Below, piece by piece: positions 18,071 through 28,096 of a stretch of DNA of 64,000 bases. The notes beneath the pieces were generated by a model. It was not told where the DNA came from and did no database searches. It saw nothing but the letters and a program-made list of their open reading frames with translations. The stretch spans positions 1,612,001 through 1,676,000 of the forward strand of contig NZ_CP053661.1 in assembly GCF_013177315.1 (NCBI RefSeq), in the 5' to 3' direction. Position 1 is the stretch's first letter. Every line of letters starts with the position of its first letter. The stretch is from Thermoleptolyngbya sichuanensis A183. Its GTDB lineage: Bacteria; Cyanobacteriota; Cyanobacteriia; Elainellales; Elainellaceae. The translations under genes and the position numbers were made by a program.

Positions 18071-18994
18071 CTAGTAGGACTTCTTGCTGTACTGCTTGGG
18101 CGGCTTGGGCGCGATTACGTTCACGACTTTATAGAGGTGTTGATCGACTGTGGGAGGGGCGTGAAGGGCGATCGCCCCTGCCTCACCATCCTCAGCCTCC
18201 ACAGTTCCTAATCCAGACAGCGCATCCACCGCTGGAACCTGGGTCAGGTCTTGAAATTCCTCTGCATAGCCCCAATAGGCCATCAGCAAGGCTTCCGAAT
18301 TATCAACAGACTTCAGCAGCATGACTGATCGCGGGGCAGGATACATTTTGGTGACGGCTGGCAGCGCTTGCTCTACCTCAGACAGCACCTCTGGCAAATC
18401 CTCTGTGTCTGCTACGGAGACCTCGCCCAGTTGCACCAGCGCCCCCTGCCCGCGAATCACAGGCACCATGCCGCTGGGAATCTGCATATCCGCGAGTTCA
18501 AACACTTCTGTCTTGGCAGGCGTTACCGCAATAGGAGGTTGACCGCCTTTGGAAGACTCTTTCTGATACTCCTTCTGGTACTTGGTATAGTCTTCTACGG
18601 GCTGGGACATAAACGCTTCATAGCTAGCGGCATCCGTCCACTGAGTCAGGGCAACCACGCGAGAACCGTCCTCGCTCTGCAACACCGATAGCCCCTTAAA
18701 ACCTTCTGCACCCTTGAAGAACGCCTTGCTGGACTTGAGTACGGTAGAAACGGCGTTGATCTGGGTGTCAGGTGTGGTTTCGTAAACCGACAGGACGCTA
18801 ACCGCCTCTGGCTCTGTGTCAAACAGAAGCACCTGGGGCGCTTTGTCGGCATAGGCGGCGATCGCCCCACCAAACCCGAACCACAGCACCAGCCCTATCG
18901 CCAATACACCCCGAACCCAACCCCCTCCCCACAATCGACGGATTAGATCGAACAAAACACCTTGCATTACGACGCTATGCATCACGCCTCCCAA
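18071..18994 (-). CDS. Secreted protein with two ABM-like (dimeric a/b barrel) domains
   Basis: A 307-residue protein with a basic start, a hydrophobic segment (about 28-46) and a probable cleavage after AIAAYADKA, implying export. Two ferredoxin-like ABM-type repeats follow: one around SVLSVYETTPDTQINAVSTV to ALTQWTDAASYEAFM, a second around the ALVQLGEVSV region to LLKSVDNSEALLMAYW. Such domains range from haem-degrading to structural roles; no catalytic residue can be assigned. The tail is basic (PKQYSKKSY). Function unknown. Confidence 0.75.
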   Translation of the reverse strand: MGGVMHSVVMQGVLFDLIRRLWGGGWVRGVLAIGLVLWFGFGGAIAAYADKAPQVLLFDTEPEAVSVLSVYETTPDTQINAVSTVLKSSKAFFKGAEGFKGLSVLQSEDGSRVVALTQWTDAASYEAFMSQPVEDYTKYQKEYQKESSKGGQPPIAVTPAKTEVFELADMQIPSGMVPVIRGQGALVQLGEVSVADTEDLPEVLSEVEQALPAVTKMYPAPRSVMLLKSVDNSEALLMAYWGYAEEFQDLTQVPAVDALSGLGTVEAEDGEAGAIALHAPPTVDQHLYKVVNVIAPKPPKQYSKKSY

Positions 18995-19594
18995 AACATC
19001 TATTCGCTTGCGCCATCAAGCTCAGTATCGTAGCCGCAGGTTTTGGCGATCTTTTGTATTGCGAGATACCCGGCTGTAGGCAGGGTTCTATCTCCCAACC
19101 GCATCCGATGAGCGTCCAACCGTGGCTTTGTAGGAAGGAGGCAAGCTTTCGTATCTGAAGCTACAGCGTCTAGGCGATCGCTCGATTACAGTTATAGCCG
19201 TGGGCTGTATACAGTATTTTGTATGCAATTCTCTCGCGCCTTGATGACAAGTATCATCGGTAAGCCTTTGCCTGCATGGCGCTTTCTTCAAGAGGTAGCG
19301 GGATACGTCGTGCAAGCTTCTGTGTACAGGTCTTGGGGAACAGTCCTGACAGCAGTTTTTGTTGGACAAAGGTCTGATTGCCCCAATTTTTTTAAGGTTC
19401 TATGCTGCCCTGTCAAAAGCCGGTTTTCGACTCCGTTTTCGACTCCATCTGTCTACACCTATCTCAGGTGATTTACAGATGAATTTCGTATCTTTTGAGA
19501 CAAATAAAATTCTGATTGATTGCGAATCTTTGATGCAAACCCTTGTTTTATAAATTTCTGTTCTAGCTTTTATTTCAGGAGATGTGGAAGGGGA
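18995..19594. other. Intergenic region upstream of the permease
   Basis: About 600 bp between divergent genes. I looked for a purine riboswitch core and for an NtcA palindrome (GTA-N8-TAC) and saw neither. Moderately A+T-rich before the permease. No credible gene. Confidence 0.5.
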
Positions 19595-21034
19595 ATGACA
19601 CAAGCAGATCATGATTTAACGCTGGAGGAAGCCTCCGCATCGGGCGAGCCAATTATCAAATCGGAATTGCTCTATGGACTAAACGACAAGCCTCCGGTTG
19701 GGGAGTCCCTATTTGTGGCACTTCAGCATGTGCTGGCATCATTCGTCGGAATCATTACGCCACCGCTGATTATTGCAGGCGCTTTGGGGTTAGATCCCGT
19801 CAATACAAGCTACCTCGTGAGCATGTCGCTCTTTGCGTCCGGTCTTTGCACCTTTATTCAGTGCCGCAGAATCGGCCCCGTCGGCTCTGGACTGCTCAGC
19901 TTGCAGGGAACGAGTTTTGCCTTCTTGGGCCCCATCATCGGCGCGGGCACAGGCGCAATTCAGGGCGGAAGCACCCCAGAGCAAGCGCTGGCGCTTGTTT
20001 TTGGCGTGTGCTTTTTTGGCTCTGCGGTGGAAATTATCCTGAGCCGTTTTCTGCACTTGCTCAGCAAGATCATTACCCCGGTGGTTTCGGGCACAGTAGT
20101 GATGATTATTGGTCTAGGGCTGATCCGAACTGGGATTGTGAGCTTGGCGGGTGGTGCTGCGGCCCAGAGAGCAGCGGACGGCAGTTTTGGAAGCTGGCAA
20201 AATCTAGCGCTCGGTGGACTGGTGATGGCGATCGTGGTTATTCTCACCGTCTCTGGGAATCGGTTCCTGAGAATGGGGGCGATCGCCATTGGTTTGCTGG
20301 TGGGCTACATCATCGCTGCTTTCATGGGTCTGGTCAATTTCAGCGCCCTGAGCAATCTGTCATTCTTCAGCCTGCCCATTCCGTTCCGCTATGGGATGCG
20401 CTTTGACCTGGGGACGTTCCTGCCCTTTATTTTGCTGTACGTTTTGACGGCAATTGAAACCGTGGGCGACTTGACTGCGACTTCGGCCGTATCTGGCGAA
20501 CCCGTGAAGGGGCCGCTCTATGTTCGCCGGATCAAGGGCGGCGTTTTGGGAGATGGGGTCAACTCGGCGATCGCCGCTTTGCTAAACACCTTCCCCAACA
20601 CCACCTTCAGCCAAAACAACGGCGTGATTCAGATGACAGGTGTGGGCAGCCGCTATGTGGGCTTCTTTGTCGCTGGTATCTTCGCTATCCTGGGTCTGCT
20701 GCCCATCGTAGGGGGCGTGTTCCAGGCCATTCCTCAGCCTGTGCTGGGCGGTGCAACGCTGATTATGTTTGGCTCAATCGCCGTTGCAGGCTTGAACATC
20801 GTATCTTCTGCAAATCTGGATCGTCGGTCGATGATCATTGTTGCCGTTTCTCTGGCGCTGGGCTTGGGTGTGCTGTATGCCCCAGAGATTTTTGATGGCA
20901 AGCCGCCTCTTTTCAGAAATCTCTTTGGTTCCAGCATTTCCACAGGCGGCTTGACGGCAATCCTGCTAAGCTGGTTGCTGCCTCGCAAGGATGATGCAGA
21001 GGAAATTTCGCAGGGCTTCGTTGAAGAATCATAG
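19595..21034 (+). CDS. NCS2/NAT permease, xanthine (XanQ) type
   Basis: A 479-residue inner-membrane nucleobase:H+ symporter with about 14 membrane segments. The NAT signature reads QNNGVIQMTGVGSRYVG, the form found in XanQ-like xanthine permeases rather than uracil permeases, and ETVGDLTATSAVSGEPV carries the conserved acidic TM8 residue. ATG at 19595 (MTQADHDLT) preceded by GGAAGGGGA; an earlier in-frame start at 19520 lacks support. It could import xanthine or related purines, joining guanine deaminase in scavenging. Exact substrate is inferred. Confidence 0.9.
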   Translation: MTQADHDLTLEEASASGEPIIKSELLYGLNDKPPVGESLFVALQHVLASFVGIITPPLIIAGALGLDPVNTSYLVSMSLFASGLCTFIQCRRIGPVGSGLLSLQGTSFAFLGPIIGAGTGAIQGGSTPEQALALVFGVCFFGSAVEIILSRFLHLLSKIITPVVSGTVVMIIGLGLIRTGIVSLAGGAAAQRAADGSFGSWQNLALGGLVMAIVVILTVSGNRFLRMGAIAIGLLVGYIIAAFMGLVNFSALSNLSFFSLPIPFRYGMRFDLGTFLPFILLYVLTAIETVGDLTATSAVSGEPVKGPLYVRRIKGGVLGDGVNSAIAALLNTFPNTTFSQNNGVIQMTGVGSRYVGFFVAGIFAILGLLPIVGGVFQAIPQPVLGGATLIMFGSIAVAGLNIVSSANLDRRSMIIVAVSLALGLGVLYAPEIFDGKPPLFRNLFGSSISTGGLTAILLSWLLPRKDDAEEISQGFVEES

Positions 21035-21213
21035 GCTTGATGCTCTATTTTGATTCGAGTTTGATTTGAGTAGGCGAAGCAGTTTAGCCCTCGCAAAAGT
21101 GTTTCTAGAGAAGGCATGGTTGTCGTGAAGTAAGCGCGCGCCATGCCTTCTTTTTCAAGCAGATTACGAATTGATTGAAAAGCCTCGAAAGAGGTCTTTT
21201 CTAAGGATTCTTA

Positions 21214-21377
21214 GAGGGTGTTTGAGGAGGTACTGCCTGTAATATTAAGCACTCAGAGATTCCCCCTAGCCCCACTTAACAAGGGGGGAAACTGCCTTAA
21301 AGTCTCCCTTTTTAAAGGAGAATTTAGGGGGATCTTGCACGCTTTGCTACAAACAGTAAGACTTTTCAAACATCCTC
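21214..21377. mobile_element. MITE family A, copy 2
   Basis: Same length and ends as the copy at 13604-13767 with only scattered differences. It lies between the permease and the porin gene. Confidence 0.85.
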
Positions 21378-21790
21378 TTAAATCCATCCCTGACTCTGAA
21401 AGGTTCTTTCAGCAAGTGTCTTGAACAACATTGGGATTGGGCTTTTCGTCAATTACTTTTGTCGATGCCTTGATCTGAAATCACGACGCAATTTAACGTT
21501 TCGGATTTGGATTAGTAAACCGGAATATTCTTTTGCAAATGTGACTCGGAATACAAATTCGAGATTCGGCTGAGATTAGCCTATATGAAATGTTTCTGGC
21601 TTGCTTGAAAGTTATATCTCTAAGTCTTCATGTCTCGATTTCTATTGGGTGTGGATATTTAGAAAAAATGCATTGCAAGGATACATGAAATGCTTTAAGT
21701 CCAACAGAAATGCATTAAGACGTACTTAATTTCTAGCAAGCTATCAGACCGTTCTCGACCGTTCATCGTGGTGCTTGAGGAGCTTTTGAA
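21378..21790. other. A+T-rich leader upstream of the porin gene
   Basis: About 410 bp, distinctly A+T-rich compared with the surrounding genes, with no gene. Expected to hold the porin promoter. A Shine-Dalgarno-like GAGGAG lies about 8 bp before the porin ATG. Confidence 0.5.
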
Positions 21791-22799
21791 ATGAGATTTG
21801 AGGTGTTTAGACCTCTGCTAGCGGCGTTGGTCGTGGCGGGGGCATTTGGAATGGATCACCGGGCGATCGCCAGCCCAGTTGCACCCTCCGAAGCTGAGAC
21901 GCAGCCCGCTCTGGATACCCCAGTTGCCGGTGCAGCCGTCGATTCCAGCCTGCCTATGCCAGACCTGGGAAGGGTAAGGTTGGCCGACGCAAATTTGGAC
22001 GCAACTTTGGATGCAAGTTTGGACACAGCTTTGTCTGAGCCGTCTCCAGTCGCCGATCTGGAGTCCGCCCCTGCAACGACTGACCTACTCGAAGTTTCAC
22101 CAGAGCTATCTCCAGAGGTAGAGCCGCTGGAGGCTCCTTCGACGCTGCCCCCCGAAATGGACGGCGCATCCAGTGCCGCAGACCTGTCGGCCTCAGAGAT
22201 CACCAGCGAGGCGATCGCCATCCCAGTAGACATGCTACTGAGCGGTACACTGCCAGTGGATGTCAGCCCTGCGATGGCGCAGGTCACCTCAGTTCAGCAG
22301 TTTTCCGATGTACAGCCGAGCGACTGGGCCTACGAAGCCCTGGCCTACTTGGCAAACTCTGAGGCAGAAGGTGGACTAGATTGCTTGGAAGGCTACCCTG
22401 ACGGCACGTTTCGAGGCGGCCGCGCCATGACTCGTTATGAATTTGCTGCGGGTCTGGCCTCTTGCCTGGATGCGGTCGTGGGCCGGCTCGACTCCCTCGA
22501 CCCAGAAGCCCTGGCACGAATCGAAGCCCTCCAGCGAGAGTTTGCCGCAGAATTGGCTGTGCTGCGGGGTCGGGTAGACGCGCTGGAGGAAGCCGTTGCC
22601 GCACTCGAAGCCAACCAGTTTTCAACCACCACCGTTCTGCGCGGCAATGCCTGGATGAACCTGACCCAGGCATTCCCCGATGGCCGCATTTTGACAGAGC
22701 GCAACCCCTTCGCGCCCAACGCCTTTGCGCCGCCCATTCGAGATGCCAACGGTCGCCCCAGCCGCGTTTTCCGCGACCAGCCCCAACTCACCTTCAGCT

Positions 22800-24316
22800 A
22801 CTTTAGTTTGGACTAACTGGCATCACAATAATGCTCAACAGGATGCCATAAAGAATCTGCTCAACCGTTCATAACAGTTGAACTTAAGGAATTGGATACA
22901 ATCCTGCTCGCAGTTAAGCTGCTGTTGCAACCGGACTGTTCAGGGATTGTTCGGATGTCTTGCGTTTCGAGGCTCGTTTTTTGACCATCGGATAGCAGGG
23001 ACGAGGAGTTGGCTTGTGCCCCTTGCCTCGTCCTGGCGATTTACCACGAGGTTTAGGCGCAGGAGCAGGGGTGCCAATCGCTGCCAAAATGCCTGCAACC
23101 GCTTGTGCGACCCGACCCGGAGTCAACGTTTCTTGCGGTGCCTGCCAGGGCAAGGGGTGGTCAGTACAGTCCTTTCGCGCTAACCACAACTGCCAACTGA
23201 GCAACGGCATCAGGCTGCTCCACTGTTCGGTTGCCGATACAGAACTGAACTGGGGATGTGTCCAATAGAGCCTCTGCTTGGCAAAGCGATACCAGTGTTC
23301 AATGGCAAAGCGACGGAGGTAGTGCAACCACAGGGTTTCTAACGGAGGCATCTGCTCACCCAGCCAAACTAACCACAAAGGAGCCAAGCGTCGCGTGCTG
23401 CTCTGTGTCTCCAGCACCTCCACGCGCAACACTTCCATTGCCCGTTTGGGGGATTTGCGGAAATGGTATGCACTCCAACGACTGACCCGCACTCGTCCCC
23501 AGTTGGGATCATCGACTTCAACGGTTTCGACCGGGACACTCCAAGTGTCAGGGTCATTGAGTTTCATCTTATGTCCATGCTTGGCAGGTGCGCCTCGCCC
23601 TCGATCCGCTGGGGGCGCGCCATAGACACATCGATTGGATGTAACCCGCAGCAGCAAGTCTGCCTCAATCCCTGCCGTTTGGTTGACAAAACTGGCATTG
23701 CCGTACCCTCGGTCGTAGATCGCCAACGGACGCACCGCTAACTGCCGAGTCACTTGTTTGAGTTGGAATGCCGCTTTACTGGCGGGTGTTTCAAAGCTGG
23801 TGATGCGCTCATGCCGCAATGGTAATGCCCAACTGCCCCTGTCTTCAGCAATCCAGGCTAAGGTACTGTAGTTTTGTCCGGCTATCGGGGCATGTCCTGT
23901 TCTGCCTGATAAGGTGCGGTCTTTCAAACGCCTGGCAGCAGAAGAGCACACGACTCGCATCACCTGCCAACAACGGTTGCTGCTGAGTCGGTATCTGCTG
24001 CACCAACAGCTTCAGCACCTTTGATCGGGGTAGGCGGCTATCGCGCAACGCTTCATAGGTGCTCGACCACTGGCGACGAAAGACAGGACTCTGCGATAGC
24101 CTCACAAACGACACGATGCACGCACTCACTAACACGGCATCCATCAGATCAAACAGGGCATCTCTGGCGTTTCCCAAGCTGGCATACAACGTTTGGCGAA
24201 ATTGCTGAAGTTCGTTGAAAATCATGGGGTCAATGTTGGTTGTACTTCATTGACCTTACGGCAGTCGGTGCTTCTCATTGACTGCCTTCCTCTTCACCAT
24301 TAGTCCAAACTAAAGT
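22800..24316 (-). mobile_element. IS copy 1 (IS701-like), 1517 bp, transposase frameshifted
   Basis: Ends ACTTTAGTTTGGACTAA and its inverse. Same element as the 1519-bp copies but 2 bp shorter. The loss falls inside the transposase gene. Confidence 0.9.
22914..24225 (-). pseudogene. IS701-like DDE transposase, frameshifted
   Basis: Compared with the intact 437-residue copies, reading breaks just after GDASR. The stretch encoding WNRP is replaced: GTGGAACCGTCC in intact copies reads TGTGCTCTTC here, a local substitution plus a 2-bp loss near 23945-23960. The first catalytic Asp remains in the 5' frame while the rest of the catalytic core (YDRGYGN, IEHWYRF) is in another frame (22914-23963). 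It should not give an active protein but its ends can be mobilised in trans. Confidence 0.9.
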
Positions 24317-24340
24317 TATTAATAGCTGATAGGCCTTCGT

Positions 24341-24379
24341 ATTGTGGCTGTAGATTGTGGCTGTAGATTGTGGCTGTAG
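24341..24379. repeat. Tandem repeat, three 13-bp units
   Basis: Unit ATTGTGGCTGTAG three times in a row, in the leader of the passenger gene within the composite transposon. Confidence 0.85.
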
Positions 24380-24476
24380 ATAGTAAGGCAACGTTTTACA
24401 GCGATGTCGTATTGGTATTCTTCGGGCTAACAATATCTTGATTTCTATCTTCTAAAACTCTTAGCTGTTGCTGTAT

Positions 24477-25217
24477 ATGGGGCTGAATCTCTACGTCTTG
24501 TCTGAAAATTCTCCTGATAATCAACATGTAGGTTGGTCAGTCAGTCAGAATCTAGAAGAAGTTCTATCCAGTGTTTTTAAGCCTGTCTTTCTCTACCCCA
24601 CTCATAACCAGTCAATTCGGCTGGGTTCGCTGAAAGTTTCCGATCGCTATGTGTCTTTTACTCGACGATATCGGCATCGCCTGTTTCGCTCCTGGTATGA
24701 GTTAGAGCAGTTGCCCAGTTTGGATTCTGGGATAAATGTATTGCTTATTGTAGGGCTTGGGTCGCAGTTCCTACTGTCGATGCATACGCTCGGCCCTCTG
24801 CTGAAACGGTTTGATGTCAGAATTGGTTACCTGTTGGATGGGTTTAGCGCAAATCACCTCAATCCTGCCGCCATTTCTTGCCTGGACTATCTGTTTACAA
24901 TCAGTCAGGATATGGCTGATTCTGTGAGAGAGACGCACGGCATTAATGCGATGTACTTGCCGCTTGCGACAAATACGTTGAGGGTGGAACTCAATCGGCA
25001 GCATCGCTGGATTGATATCTTGAGCTATGGTCGGCGAAATGAAGCGATCCATCGACAGCTTCATGCGCGATTTGGAGGAGCAGAGAGCGATCGCTTTTAT
25101 TTGTATTCCACCTTTTCCAAGCCTGATCTGCTTGACCGAGGCGAGCATGTGATGCTCCATTCGAGGTTGCTCAATCATGCAAAAATCAGCCTTTGCTTTG
25201 ACTTTAGTTTGGACTAA
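24477..25217 (+). pseudogene. Glycosyltransferase-like gene, 3' end missing (transposon passenger)
   Basis: About 240 native residues from the ATG at 24477 (TTG at 24468 possible); the last residues (SLD and stop) come from the IS end. The sequence has SWYELEQLPSLDSGINVLLI, CLDYLFTISQDMADSVRE, YLPLATNT and a final SRLLNHAKISLCFDF, a layout like GT4/CgeB-type glycosyltransferases, where the C-terminal half would hold the donor site. That half is absent and not found elsewhere in the window. G+C looks lower than in the neighbouring host genes, consistent with foreign origin. Family assignment is moderate. Confidence 0.65.
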
Positions 25218-26719
25218 TGGTGAAGAGGAAGGCAGTCAATGAGAAGCACCGACTGCCGTAAGGTCAATGAAGTACAACCAACATTGACCCCATGATTTTC
25301 AACGAACTTCAGCAATTTCGCCAAACGTTGTATGCCAGCTTGGGAAACGCCAGAGATGCCCTGTTTGATCTGATGGATGCCGTGTTAGTGAGTGCGTGCA
25401 TCGTGTCGTTTGTGAGGCTATCGCAGAGTCCTGTCTTTCGTCGCCAGTGGTCGAGCACCTATGAAGCGTTGCGCGATAGCCGCCTACCCCGATCAAAGGT
25501 GCTGAAGCTGTTGGTGCAGCAGATACCGACTCAGCAGCAACCGTTGTTGGCAAGTGATGCGAGTCGGTGGAACCGTCCTGCTGCCAGGCGTTTGAAAGAC
25601 CGCACCTTATCAGGCAGAACAGGACATGCCCCGATAGCCGGACAAAACTACAGTACCTTAGCCTGGATTGCTGAAGACAGGGGCAGTTGGGCATTACCAT
25701 TGCGGCATGAGCGCATCACCAGCTTTGAAACACCCGCCAGTAAAGCGGCATTCCAACTCAAACAAGTGACTCGGCAGTTAGCGGTGCGTCCGTTGGCGAT
25801 CTACGACCGAGGGTACGGCAATGCCAGTTTTGTCAACCAAACGGCAGGGATTGAGGCAGACTTGCTGCTGCGGGTTACATCCAATCGATGTGTCTATGGC
25901 GCGCCCCCAGCGTATCGAGGGCGAGGCGCACCTGCCAAGCATGGACATAAGATGAAACTCAATGACCCTGACACTTGGAGTGTCCCGGTCGAAACCGTTG
26001 AAGTCGATGATCCCAACTGGGGACGAGTGCGGGTCAGTCGTTGGAGTGCATACCATTTCCGCAAATCCCCCAAACGGGCAATGGAAGTGTTGCGCGTGGA
26101 GGTGCTGGAGACACAGAGCAGCACGCGACGCTTGGCTCCTTTGTGGTTAGTTTGGCTGGGTGAGCAGATGCCTCCGTTAGAAACCCTGTGGTTGCACTAC
26201 CTCTGTCGCTTTGCCATTGAACACTGGTATCGCTTTGCCAAGCAGAGGCTATATTGGACACATCCCCAGTTCAGTTCTGTATCGGCAACCGAACAGTGGA
26301 GCAGCCTGATGCCGTTGCTCAGTTGGCAGTTGTGGTTAGCGCGAAAGGACTGTACTGACCACCCCTTGCCCTGGCAGGCACCGCAAGAAACGTTGACTCC
26401 GGGTCGGGTCGCACAAGCGTTTGCAGGCATTTTGGCAGCGATTGGCCCCCCTGCTCCTGCGCCTAAACCTCGTGGTAAATCGCCAGGACGAGGCAAGGGG
26501 CACAAGCCAACTCCTCGTCCCTGCTATCCGATGGTCAAAAAACGAGCCTCGAAACGCAAGACATCCGAACAATCCCTGAACAGTCCGGTTGCAACAGCAG
26601 CTTAACTGCGAGCAGGATTGTATCCAATTCCTTAAGTTCAACTGTTATGAACGGTTGAGCAGATTCTTTATGGCATCCTGTTGAGCATTATTGTGATGCC
26701 AGTTAGTCCAAACTAAAGT
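25201..26719 (+). mobile_element. IS copy 2 (IS701-like), 1519 bp
   Basis: Full-length element, inverted ends ACTTTAGTTTGGACTAA, transposase intact. Right-hand arm of the composite transposon; its left end cuts the passenger gene. Confidence 0.92.
25292..26605 (+). CDS. IS701-like DDE transposase, intact (variant)
   Basis: A 437-residue transposase. Catalytic residues by pattern: Asp in LASDASRWNRP, Asp in AIYDRGYGN and Glu in FAIEHWYRFAKQRLYW. The C-terminus is basic and proline-rich. It differs from copies 3 and 4 at three residues: Gly to Ser just before the first catalytic Asp, Arg to Cys four residues before the catalytic Glu (LCRFAIE) and Thr to Pro in IGPPAP. The first two lie close to the active site and could weaken it. 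Confidence 0.92.
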   Translation: MIFNELQQFRQTLYASLGNARDALFDLMDAVLVSACIVSFVRLSQSPVFRRQWSSTYEALRDSRLPRSKVLKLLVQQIPTQQQPLLASDASRWNRPAARRLKDRTLSGRTGHAPIAGQNYSTLAWIAEDRGSWALPLRHERITSFETPASKAAFQLKQVTRQLAVRPLAIYDRGYGNASFVNQTAGIEADLLLRVTSNRCVYGAPPAYRGRGAPAKHGHKMKLNDPDTWSVPVETVEVDDPNWGRVRVSRWSAYHFRKSPKRAMEVLRVEVLETQSSTRRLAPLWLVWLGEQMPPLETLWLHYLCRFAIEHWYRFAKQRLYWTHPQFSSVSATEQWSSLMPLLSWQLWLARKDCTDHPLPWQAPQETLTPGRVAQAFAGILAAIGPPAPAPKPRGKSPGRGKGHKPTPRPCYPMVKKRASKRKTSEQSLNSPVATAA

Positions 26720-28096
26720 CAGCTACTACGTCAACCTGAACCTGAATACTTCCTTCACAGGACGCGATTCACTCGTCACGCAGCTTGCGGTTGGAAACGG
26801 CAACTCGCCTGCCAATGAGCTGGTGTCGTCTGGCTTTTTCAATAGCTGGGGGGTTCCTTTTACCGACCAAGGCGCTGGTACACCCAACAACGTCGTCGTG
26901 CGGGAACTGTTCTACTCATTCCCCATTGGCGACGCAGTACAGGTGGATATCGGCCCCCGCCTCAACTACTATCGCTATTTTGATGGCAACCGCTTTACCT
27001 TCTTCCAGACAGGTGCTTCTAGTTTCAACTCTTCGGGCAGCACCCTGCTGAGCGCCATCGACCGGGGCAGCGGCATTGTCATTCGGTGGAAAATTATTGA
27101 CCCACTGCAACTCACTGTGGGCTATCTGGCCGAAAACGCTGAGTTCTTGAACCCTGCCCTTGGGTTCAATACGTCCAGTAATCCTGGTGATGGCCTGTTC
27201 AACAGCAGCAACATTATCACGGCTCAGCTTGCTTTCTCCCCATCCCGAAACTTCAACCTGCGTTTGCTCTATGCCCGCTCTAGCCTGAAGCCTTATAACG
27301 GCTTTATTGGCGGGGCCGTGGGTGAGCCAGTGCCCTACGGCTATATCGACGATGGCTTTGGTGGATTTTTGAATGATTCTGGCGCAGACACGCTGATGGC
27401 CAATTTTGACTGGCAGATTGCCGACTGGATTGGCTTGTTTGCCCGCTACTCTTGGGGACGGGTGGATGTGAACCCGGTCGCCCGCGAGGAAGGCCGACAG
27501 GTGCGGGTACAGTCCTTCCAGGTCGGTCTGGGCTTCCCTGATTTGTTCAAGCGGGGTGCGCTGGGCGTGATTTCGTTCCTGATTCCCCATGACTATTTGG
27601 CGGGTGAGCAGTTTTTGCTGTCGGGCGGCGGCGATGGGGGCACCCAGGCAGAGCTTGAGGTGTCTTATCGCTATCCTGTGAGCGACAACATCTCTCTGGT
27701 TCCGGCCTTTTATGCCATCTGGAACGCCAATAACTTCGACAGCAACCCGACTGTGTATGTCGGCAACCTGCGATTCCAGTTCTCGTTCTAGCGGTTTTCT
27801 AATTTCTTCCGTGAGTTTTTTCATGCACTGATGGACTGACCGCTTCGCTATTAGTTCGCTATTAGAGCGCTGTGGCAGGACAGTTCTACGAATCGGGTCT
27901 TTCCGAGCTTCCTGAAGTGGAAGCTTGTGGAGGTCCGTTTTTCTGTCCTCGGAGCGTCGCCATAAAGCCGTCTGCTAGGATAGGCTGCAAAATGTGAGGC
28001 TGTGAAGCGCAGACTCGCTATGATTTGAGCCGTAGCGTTTACGGAATTTCTGTGCCTGTTATTGCGCCTGCTATTGCGCCTGTCATTACAAACTTC

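Larger units (their letters stand above)
22800..26719. mobile_element. Composite transposon, two inverted IS copies around a passenger
   Basis: IS copy 1 (22800-24316) and IS copy 2 (25201-26719) face away from the centre with transposases pointing outward, enclosing about 880 bp with a truncated gene. Outer flanks are CAGCT at 22795-22799 and again at 26720-26724 (up to CAGCTAC depending on where the end is drawn); the inner ends show no such duplication. This is what transposition of the whole 3.9-kb unit would leave. Confidence 0.85.
21791..27791 (+). pseudogene. SLH-domain OprB-type porin, split by a composite transposon
   Basis: An outer-membrane porin: signal peptide (about 1-28), a long A/S/E/P-rich linker, an SLH domain (FSDVQPSDWAYEALAYL near residue 170) that anchors to cell-wall polymer, a coiled-coil stretch (IEALQREFAAELAVL) and an OprB beta-barrel ending LRFQFSF. 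The 5' part is 21791-22799 and the 3' part 26725-27791. Removing the insertion and one CAGCT duplicate restores an open frame of 691 codons across QLTFSYYVNLN, so the gene was intact before insertion. As it stands the barrel is lost. Confidence 0.92.

Noticed and set aside
19380-19594. Purine riboswitch or NtcA site before the xanthine-type permease
   Set aside because: Neither the conserved riboswitch core nor GTA-N8-TAC could be found by reading.
25299-26261. Antisense open frames within each IS copy
   Set aside because: They recur identically in all copies as shadows of the transposase and have no protein-like features.
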